In this document: positions 55,060 through 64,000 of the stretch, one piece after another
Layout: each line of letters starts with the position of its first letter
Numbering within the stretch: position 1 is the first letter of the stretch
NCBI RefSeq assembly: GCF_007993865.1
Contig: NZ_VIUH01000009.1
Span: forward strand, 62,001-126,000
Direction: 5' to 3'
Length of the DNA: 64,000 bases
From: Pseudomonas sp. SJZ079
Lineage (GTDB): Bacteria; Pseudomonadota; Gammaproteobacteria; Pseudomonadales; Pseudomonadaceae
Position numbers and translations under genes: made by a program
Notes under the pieces: model-generated
Told to the model about the DNA's origin: nothing
The model's database searches: none
Seen by the model: only the letters and a program-made list of their open reading frames with translations

Positions 55060-56106
55060 CTATGGGTAAGCGTCGCTGGCGAGGCCCAGGCGTTGCCCGC
55101 ATATGCTCAGGGCCAGCAGGCTCAAGCCACTCCAGGGGTCGCCAGGCGCTTGACCTTTGATCTGCGCGTCGATGCGTTGCGCGTCGAGCAGCAGCTGCGC
55201 CCAGCGCGCGGCCGAGTGGCGTTGCAGGGCTTTGCTGACCAGTGGTCGGCGTTTATCCCATACCGGCGGGCGTGCCGAGCTGAAGGCTTTGTCCAGCGGC
55301 ATGCCTTGGCCGTATTGCTGGGCGATAGTGGCCAGCAAACGCAGCTCGCGAGCCAGCGCCCAGAGCACTACGGGGGGCTCGACGCCTTCGCCACGCAGCC
55401 CTTCGAGCATGCGCAAGGCGTGCGCGGCCTCACCGTTGAGTGCGGCATCGATCAGGCCGAAGACGTCGAAGCGCGCACTGTCGGCGACCGCTGCGTGTAC
55501 GGTGCTGGCGTCGACCTGACCGTCGCTGGCGAGTAGCTTGAGTTTTTCGATTTCCTGGGCGGCGGCGAGCAGGTTGCCCTCGACCCGCACGGCAATCATC
55601 TCCATGGCTTCCTGGCTGGCGCTGAGGCCAGCCTGGGCCAGGCGTTGGCGAATCCATTGCGGTAACTGATGCGCGTCGATCGGCCAGATCTGCAGGAACT
55701 GCGTGTGCTGCCCGTCGATCAGCGCCTTGGCCCATTTGCTTTTCTGGGTGCTGCCATCGAGCTTGGGCAGGCTGATCAGCAAGACCGTGTCTTCCGGTGG
55801 TCGGGCCAGGTATTCGAGCAATGCCGCACTGCCTTTATCGCCGGGCTTGCCGGAGGGTAGGCGCAGTTCCAGCAGGCGTTTATCGGCGAACAGGGAAAGA
55901 CTGGCGCCGGCTTGCAGCAAGTTGCCCCAGTCGAAATTGGCTTCGGCGTTGAACACCTGGCGCTCGCTGAAACCCAGTTGGCGGGTGGCCGCACGAATGG
56001 TGTCGCAGGCTTCCTGGCACAGCAGCGGTTCGTCGCCACTGACCGCATACACCGAAGCCAGGTTGCCCTGGAGGTGTTTGCTGAGTTGTGCGGGGTTGAG
56101 TTTCAT
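55060..56106 (-). CDS. holA: DNA polymerase III delta subunit
   Basis: 348 aa. N-terminal YAVSGDEPLLCQEACDTIRAA is the conserved clamp-loader opening; PKLDGSTQKSKWAKAL and the helical FGLIDAALNGEAAHALRML follow. Opens the beta clamp during loading. 42 nt after lptE on the same strand. Confidence 0.94.
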   Translation of the reverse strand: MKLNPAQLSKHLQGNLASVYAVSGDEPLLCQEACDTIRAATRQLGFSERQVFNAEANFDWGNLLQAGASLSLFADKRLLELRLPSGKPGDKGSAALLEYLARPPEDTVLLISLPKLDGSTQKSKWAKALIDGQHTQFLQIWPIDAHQLPQWIRQRLAQAGLSASQEAMEMIAVRVEGNLLAAAQEIEKLKLLASDGQVDASTVHAAVADSARFDVFGLIDAALNGEAAHALRMLEGLRGEGVEPPVVLWALARELRLLATIAQQYGQGMPLDKAFSSARPPVWDKRRPLVSKALQRHSAARWAQLLLDAQRIDAQIKGQAPGDPWSGLSLLALSICGQRLGLASDAYP

Positions 56107-56148
56107 CGGCTGATCGGGCGTCGGACCGCCTAGGCGGCCCGCGCGGGC

Positions 56149-56760
56149 TTACTGCAGTTGCGTCGGCAGTTGCAGCGGGGATTGCTGCGGCTGCGAGGCC
56201 TCGAACCGGCGAGCGGCCTCCAGTGCCTCGGCTTCGGCTTTGGCCTTGGCTTCGGCGGTCTGTTGCAGCTGGTCGAGCTGCGCAGGGGTCACCTGGCGCA
56301 GGCGTTGTACCAGCTGTTGTACCAGATCGCGGCGCATTTCCTGGCGCAGCTGCGCGCCTTCCTGGCCCGAGCCAATCAGGTTGTTGCTGTCCTGCACGTA
56401 GAAGTTCTGCACTTCCAGTTGGTTGCGCATCAACAGCAGATTTTTCGCGCCACGAATCTCGTAGTCGAGGGTCATGGTCAGTTCGTATTCGGCAGTACGC
56501 GCCGAGCTGGTGTAGCTGGCGGCGCGCTGGTCTTCCTGCTCGTTGCTCAGGATCAGGCTGTAGGGCGCGCCGGGGTACACGCGTACATCGTTGTTCTGCA
56601 GCACCTCGCGGACTTGCTTGAGCGTCTCGCCGTAAGCATTGCGGGCGCTGACGTCGAGCTCCTTGAGGGCAAACTGCACATCACCGGTACCGCGTAGCTG
56701 GAAGCCACAGGCACTAAGCAGTACAGCCAGACCGATTACCAACAGATTCCGTTTCATCAT
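56149..56760 (-). CDS. lptE: LPS-assembly lipoprotein LptE
   Basis: 203 aa. Lipobox LLSAC (Cys18) then [21 protein letters not shown], the family start. A C-terminal Ala/Glu/Gln-rich helix (about 165-203) extends beyond the fold. Plugs the LptD barrel in the outer membrane for LPS insertion. 60 nt after leuS, as in other gammaproteobacteria. Confidence 0.93.
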   Translation of the reverse strand: MMKRNLLVIGLAVLLSACGFQLRGTGDVQFALKELDVSARNAYGETLKQVREVLQNNDVRVYPGAPYSLILSNEQEDQRAASYTSSARTAEYELTMTLDYEIRGAKNLLLMRNQLEVQNFYVQDSNNLIGSGQEGAQLRQEMRRDLVQQLVQRLRQVTPAQLDQLQQTAEAKAKAEAEALEAARRFEASQPQQSPLQLPTQLQ

Positions 56761-56820
56761 CTTTGTTTTCCCCTAAGTCGAGCATCCCGGCGCACCGCTG
56801 TCTGGGCGCGCCGAGTGTAA

Positions 56821-59836
<3,016 letters not shown>

Positions 59837-60286
59837 ATGGGTGAATTGCGGCGAACAGAGATAGGCGGCGGTTTGTATGAACGGCTGTTGCAACGGCTCG
59901 CCTTGGCCCTGGATGAGGCAGACAGCCTGAGCCGTGTATCTGCCGACCCGCCGCGTGATCTGGAGTTGCACGGCCTGACCTCTGCCGAGCTCGAATTGAT
60001 TCGCGCCTACCTGGATCGGGATCTCAACTGGCTGCGCGGCTGGCATGCCGCGGCAGAAGAGCTCGCGCAGCTGGAACGATGGCCGGCGCAGCCGCTGAAA
60101 CCTTGGCGCTCGACCCAAAAGGCAACCAGTAAGGGGCATGGCAAGCTGAGGCCGCCGCTGAAGCAGCGGGTGCAGCTGTGTTGCGCCCTGTGCGGTGTCG
60201 CTGCCGATTGGCAGTCGGGTAAGGGGACCAAGGCCTGCTCTGTCTGTGGCTCACAGCTATTCCGGGCGGGTAACGCCCAGCAATAG
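59837..60286 (+). CDS. Zinc-ribbon protein of the YbeL/DUF1451 family
   Basis: 149 aa from MGELRRTEIGGG, with GAGGTGG upstream. Helical N-terminal half (LTSAELELIRAYLDRDLNWL), basic linker, then two CxxC pairs at the C-terminus (CCALCGVAA and ACSVCGSQLF). In E. coli ybeL lies near leuS. Function unknown. Confidence 0.85.
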   Translation: MGELRRTEIGGGLYERLLQRLALALDEADSLSRVSADPPRDLELHGLTSAELELIRAYLDRDLNWLRGWHAAAEELAQLERWPAQPLKPWRSTQKATSKGHGKLRPPLKQRVQLCCALCGVAADWQSGKGTKACSVCGSQLFRAGNAQQ

Positions 60287-60514
60287 CAGGTAATGGGCGG
60301 TGGCTATCACGCCGTTAGTGACGGCGAGAGTCTGAGGCGTCGCTGCCGATGCGCTCGGCGAGTTAGTCGTCTCCTCGGATAGTACGGCTGTCTGCGACTG
60401 TGGAGCCTCTCTCTTTGTCGTGGCAGGTGTGCGGCGATAGGCCCTTGTTCCGGGTAAGCAAGCCTAATGCGGTGCAGGGCTCTGGTAGGCTTCACGCATT
60501 CGTGGAGGCGCTTG

Positions 60515-61276
60515 ATGCCCATTTGCTGTGCCCTCAAACAGCTGTTGTTGCCGCCAGGCCTGTTGCTGCTGTTGCTGCTCGCGGCCTGGTGGTTGCGTGG
60601 GCGCTTTGCGCGCCTGGCGGCTGCCTGCTTCGCTGTGGCAGTGGGTGGGCTGTGGCTGATGAGTCTGCCGATTACCGTGGAGTGGTCCGCGCGACTGCTG
60701 GAGTCCGACTCGGCGCTGCAGCAGGCGCAGTGGGGCGATCTGGCGCAGGAGGTCGATGCGATCGTCGTGCTGGGCGGCGGGCGTGAGCAGAACGACCCTG
60801 CCTGGGGCGCTGATCAGCCGAGTCCTTTTGCCCTGGAGCGGCTGCGCTATGCGGCGCGTCTGGCCAAGGCTTCGGGGGTGCCGCTGTTGGTCAGTGGCGG
60901 CCTGCACTACGGCGAGCCACCCAGCGAGGCGGCCTTGATGGCTCAGGTGCTGGCCCGCGATTATGGCGTGGTTGTGCGTTGGCAGGAGGAGGCGAGTCGG
61001 ACGACCTGGGAAAACGCGGCCTACAGCGCCGAGTTGCTGCGCCAAGAGGGCGTCAAGCGTGTGCTGTTGGTGACTCAGGCGTGGCACATGCCCAGGGCAC
61101 GCTGGTGCTTCGAGCAAGTCGGCTTTCAGGTGCTAGCCGCCCCGGTAGGCTTTCTCGGTGTGTCGAACGGTCGCCCTGCTGGCGGCTGGCTGCCGGAAAG
61201 CAAGGCGCTGTGGCAGAGCGGCTTGTTGCTCAATGAGGCCATTGGATTGTTGACCTATCCGCTGGCCTATCCCTAG
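60515..61276 (+). CDS. YdcF/ElyC-like DUF218 membrane protein
   Basis: 253 aa with a GGAGG site before ATG 60515. Two N-terminal membrane segments (about 9-30 and 33-55), then the DUF218 domain: DAIVVLGGGREQND, VPLLVSGGLHYGE, SRTTWENAAYSAELL and LLVTQAWHMPRARWCFE. ElyC affects undecaprenyl-phosphate metabolism in E. coli. The stop TAG (61274-61276) is formed by the TA target and first G of the MITE copy, so the native end may have been changed. Confidence 0.88.
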   Translation: MPICCALKQLLLPPGLLLLLLLAAWWLRGRFARLAAACFAVAVGGLWLMSLPITVEWSARLLESDSALQQAQWGDLAQEVDAIVVLGGGREQNDPAWGADQPSPFALERLRYAARLAKASGVPLLVSGGLHYGEPPSEAALMAQVLARDYGVVVRWQEEASRTTWENAAYSAELLRQEGVKRVLLVTQAWHMPRARWCFEQVGFQVLAAPVGFLGVSNGRPAGGWLPESKALWQSGLLLNEAIGLLTYPLAYP

Positions 61277-61540
61277 GGTCTGTTGCCGTTTCATTGCGAG
61301 CCGCGTTGCCGCGAGAAATGGCCCCCGATTAGGCGTAGGACGCAGGTAATGGTCATTCCCTTGCCAAGTCCTGCAACAACAGCGGGGGCCATTTCCCGCG
61401 CAACCCGAAGGGCCGGGCTTGTTTTTGCGCGATGCGGCGTTTCTCGTCGCTCATTTGGAACAACCAAACCGCGCTCCTCGTGTCTTGCCTCGCGCAAAAA
61501 CAAGCTACGGCGCGGCCGCGAATGAAACGGCAACAGACCC
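61276..61540. mobile_element. MITE-like element, copy 2 (265 bp)
   Basis: Same ends and length as the element at 33143, with 259 of 265 identical bases. Flanked by TA at 61274-61275 and 61541-61542, within CTAG at each end, the favoured IS630-type target. The 16-bp internal stem carries a C-G to T-A pair change (61419 with 61503) relative to copy 1, keeping the pairing. No transposase. Confidence 0.87.
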
Positions 61541-61562
61541 TAGGTGTTTGCCTCTGGCCGCG

Positions 61563-63083
61563 CTACAGAGTCTTGGCCATGCGGCTGGCCAGTAGCGCCC
61601 AGGCGAACAGCAGGGCGCAGAGGATGATCAGCGGCCAGGCGCGCCAGCGCAAATAGGGGGTCAACTGCTGCATCGGCTGGACCTCGCCATACAACACACC
61701 GCGCTCGAACTGCGGCAGTTGCGTGGTGATCCGGCCATGGGGGTCGATCAGTACGGTCATGCCGTTGTTGGTCGCGCGAATCATCCAGCGGCCCGCCTCC
61801 AGGGCGCGCATCTGCGCCATCTGCAGGTGTTGCAGCGGGCCGATCGAACTGCCGAACCAGGCATCGTTGCTGACGGTCAGCAACAGCTCGCTCTGGGCGG
61901 CCAGTCCGGCGGCAAACTCGGGGTAGACCACTTCATAGCAGATATAGGTGGCAATCTTGTAGCCCTTGGCCTGCAGCAGCGGTTGCGTGGCCGAGCCGCG
62001 GGCGAAGTCTGACATAGGTAGGTTGAAGAAGGCGATCAGCCCGCGCAGCACCTCTTGCAAGGGCACGTATTCGCCGAAGGGCACCAGTTTCTGTTTCAGG
62101 TAGTCGCCGCTGCCGTCGCCGATCACGCTGACCGCGTTGTAGTAGCGCGGCTCGCCGCGCTCGTTAGCCTGGCGGATCGGTACGCCGGTGATCAGCGCCG
62201 CCTGTCGTTCGCGGGCGAAGCGATCCATCACGCTCAGGTAGCCGGCGGCGTGTTCCTTGAGTACCGGCACTGCGGTTTCCGGCCAGACGATCAGGTCGGT
62301 CGGCTTGGCGCTCAAGCTCATGTCACGGTACAGCGCCAGTTGTGCGTTGAGCTGCGCCGGGTCCCACTTGAGGTTCTGTTCCACGTTGCCCTGCATTGCC
62401 GCGACCTTCAGCGGGGCGCCAGCCGGCTGGGTCCAGGCGTGATCCTTCAGGGCCATGCCGACTATCCAGGGAGCGAGCAGCAGGGCAATGCCGGCGGCGA
62501 GAAACACCGTGCGGCTACGCAACTGCGCCAGATTGACCAGCAGCGCCGCGGTCAGCGCCAGGGCAAAAGAAATCAGCCACACGCCGCCCAGGGGGGCCAA
62601 TCCGGCCAGGGGCCCGTCGAGCTGGCTGTAGCCGGCGTAGAGCCAGGGGAAGCCGGTGAGGAACCAGCCGCGAAAGGCCTCCTGCGCCAGCCACAGTGCG
62701 GCGAATGCCAGGGCGTCGGCCAGGGGCGCTTCGGCACGCCGCAGCCAGCGCGCCCATAACCAGGCGGCGAAGGCAAAGAACAGCCCCAGTCCGGCGACGA
62801 AGCCCAGGGTCAGCACGGCCGCCAGCGCCGGTGAGGCGGCGCCGTAATCGTGGATGCTGACATACACCCAGCTGGTGCCGGCGGCGAACAGGCCAAAGCC
62901 GTACCACCACCCGCGCCATGCCGCCTGGCGCGGGCTCAGGTCGCGCAGGGCGAGGTAGAACAGGGCGATAGACAGGATGGCCAGCGGCCACAGGTCGAAT
63001 GGGGCGAGCGCCAGGGTGGTGACGGCGCCGGCAGCCGCCACGAGGAGGTTGCCCGGCCAGCCGGGGCGGGTGATCCAGCGCAT
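61563..63083 (-). CDS. lnt: Apolipoprotein N-acyltransferase
   Basis: 506 aa. About six to seven N-terminal membrane helices, then a nitrilase domain with the triad: Glu in IVWPETAVPVL, Lys in YLKQKLVPFGEYVPL, Cys in ATYICYEVVYPE. A final membrane helix closes the protein. Adds the third acyl chain to lipoproteins, many of which are encoded in this window. The usual lnt-corC pairing is kept. Confidence 0.95.
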   Translation of the reverse strand: MRWITRPGWPGNLLVAAAGAVTTLALAPFDLWPLAILSIALFYLALRDLSPRQAAWRGWWYGFGLFAAGTSWVYVSIHDYGAASPALAAVLTLGFVAGLGLFFAFAAWLWARWLRRAEAPLADALAFAALWLAQEAFRGWFLTGFPWLYAGYSQLDGPLAGLAPLGGVWLISFALALTAALLVNLAQLRSRTVFLAAGIALLLAPWIVGMALKDHAWTQPAGAPLKVAAMQGNVEQNLKWDPAQLNAQLALYRDMSLSAKPTDLIVWPETAVPVLKEHAAGYLSVMDRFARERQAALITGVPIRQANERGEPRYYNAVSVIGDGSGDYLKQKLVPFGEYVPLQEVLRGLIAFFNLPMSDFARGSATQPLLQAKGYKIATYICYEVVYPEFAAGLAAQSELLLTVSNDAWFGSSIGPLQHLQMAQMRALEAGRWMIRATNNGMTVLIDPHGRITTQLPQFERGVLYGEVQPMQQLTPYLRWRAWPLIILCALLFAWALLASRMAKTL

Positions 63084-63232
63084 CGTAAATCCTTGGCAAT
63101 GAAAGACCGCAGGAGGCTATAGGGAACTGGCGGCCGCGGGCAAGCCGTATGGTGGGAAAAGGCTGAAACTTCGCCGCCGGAATGGCGCAAATAGCGCGAT
63201 TTTATCGGCAGTTGACTGCGCTGGCCGCGTGC

Positions 63233-63257
63233 GGTGGGTCAAGCAAGCTTGCCCACC
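63233..63257. terminator. Hairpin after corC
   Basis: GGTGGG-t-CAAGC / GCTTGCCCACC stem with one bulge and a 2-nt apex, between corC and lnt on the minus strand. No T-run. Possibly a processing or weak termination site within the corC-lnt unit. Confidence 0.45.
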
Positions 63258-63275
63258 TTGCAAGGCGCCAGGGCC

Positions 63276-64000
63276 TCAACGCTCGAGTGGCGTCAGGCGT
63301 AGCAGATGGATGCGCCGACTGTCGGCGTTGAGTACGCGGAAGCGGAAGTCGCCGATCTCGGTCACTTCGTTGCGCTTGGGCAGGTGGCCGAAGGCGCTCA
63401 TCACCAAGCCGCCGACGGTGTCGAACTCGTTGTCGGAGAACTCGCAGGCGAAGGCTTCGTTGAAGTTGTCGATCGGGGTCAGGGCCTTGACCAGGAAGTC
63501 GCCGCTGGGCAGCGGCTTGACGTAGCTGTCCTCCTCGACGTCGTGCTCGTCCTCGATGTCGCCGACTATCTGCTCGAGCACGTCCTCGATGGTCACCAGG
63601 CCGGCGACGCCGCCGTATTCATCGATGACCACGGCCATGTGGTTGTGATTGGCGCGGAATTCGCGCAGCAGCACGTTGAGGCGCTTGGATTCGGGCACGA
63701 AGGTCGCCGGGCGCAGCAGGTCCTTGATGTTGAAGCTCGGTTGCTCATCGAGCATGACCAGCGGCAGCAGGTCCTTGGCCAGGAGGATGCCGACCACGTC
63801 GTCGAGGCTTTCGCCGACCACGGGATAGCGTGAGTGGGCGGCTTCGATGATCGACGGCAGAAATTCCTTGGGCATCTGATTGGCTTTGATGCTGATCATC
63901 TGCGAGCGGGGAACCATGATGTCGCGAACTTGCAGGTCGGCCACCTGAATGGCGCCTTCGACAATCGCCAGGGCTTCGCTGTCGAGTAGCTTGTTCTGGT
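63276..64000 (-). CDS. corC: CorC/YbeX-type CBS-pair protein (partial, start outside window)
   Basis: About 241 codons visible and the frame is open to the window edge; the N-terminus is missing. CBS pair (VRDIMVPRSQMISI … VIDEYGGVAGLVTIEDVLEQIVGDI) and C-terminal CorC_HlyC domain (DNEFDTVGGLVMSAFGHLPKRNE). Linked to Mg2+/Co2+ efflux and upstream of lnt as usual. Confidence 0.93.
   Translation of the reverse strand, partial: QNKLLDSEALAIVEGAIQVADLQVRDIMVPRSQMISIKANQMPKEFLPSIIEAAHSRYPVVGESLDDVVGILLAKDLLPLVMLDEQPSFNIKDLLRPATFVPESKRLNVLLREFRANHNHMAVVIDEYGGVAGLVTIEDVLEQIVGDIEDEHDVEEDSYVKPLPSGDFLVKALTPIDNFNEAFACEFSDNEFDTVGGLVMSAFGHLPKRNEVTEIGDFRFRVLNADSRRIHLLRLTPLER

Overview
The window is bacterial chromosome, high in G+C, and gene content and order point to Pseudomonas. 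Runs such as nrdR-ribD-ribE-ribBA-ribH-nusB-thiL-pgpA, xseB-ispA-dxs, proA-nadD-rsfS-rlmH-mrdA-rodA-sltB-rlpA-dacC-ybeD-lipB and leuS-lptE-holA are the core-genome order of that genus (known from memory, not searched). I cannot name the species. I see no rRNA, tRNA, CRISPR array, prophage or complete insertion sequence.

Region by region. 1-3.4 kb: a Zur-type zinc-acquisition gene (zrgA), a CnoX-like thioredoxin/TPR chaperone, a protein methyltransferase and a YbaY-like lipoprotein. 3.6-12.2 kb: riboflavin synthesis with an FMN riboswitch, then nusB, thiL, pgpA and a separate ribA; the GTP cyclohydrolase half of RibBA has lost its zinc cysteines. 12.2-15.8 kb: cobalamin uptake, with a BtuF-like protein and a BtuB-like receptor behind a B12 riboswitch. 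15.9-22.5 kb: xseB-ispA-dxs, interrupted by a single-chain biotin-dependent acyl-CoA carboxylase gene. 22.6-27.2 kb: a TSUP permease, ppa, an MtfA-like peptidase, a membrane-anchored pseudophosphatase/pseudokinase and a GNAT. 27.6-33.1 kb: mpl, ubiX, small proteins and a periplasmic-sensor PAS-GGDEF-EAL protein. 33.1-41.4 kb: a MITE-like element, a methyltransferase, a MORN-repeat C13-type peptidase lipoprotein, maoC, lrgAB, a DedA-PAP2 fusion and a DNA glycosylase. 41.7-53 kb: proline/NAD/ribosome-maturation genes, the elongasome and cell-wall cluster, and lipoate synthesis. 53-64 kb: a gene-fossil junction, a second lytic transglycosylase, arfA, holA, lptE, leuS, a zinc-ribbon gene, a YdcF/ElyC-like gene, a second MITE copy, lnt and the start of corC.

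Most notable points. (1) Convergent to lipB there is an intact lipA of a divergent sequence type. Just beyond it, on the lipB strand, lies the 3' end of another lipA that looks more like the usual gammaproteobacterial form, preceded by the 3' tail of a lytic-transglycosylase gene. This looks like in-place replacement of the native lipA. (2) Two 265-bp elements (33143-33407 and 61276-61540) have matching terminal inverted repeats, TA target duplications and internal hairpins with one compensatory base-pair change; the second copy supplies the stop codon of the ydcF-like gene. (3) A 52-codon arfA gene carries a perfect 12-bp hairpin inside its coding sequence, the signature of nonstop control. 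(4) A PP2C-kinase fusion has lost all recognisable catalytic residues. (5) A leader ORF with a hairpin-sequestered ribosome binding site lies between the FMN riboswitch and ribE.
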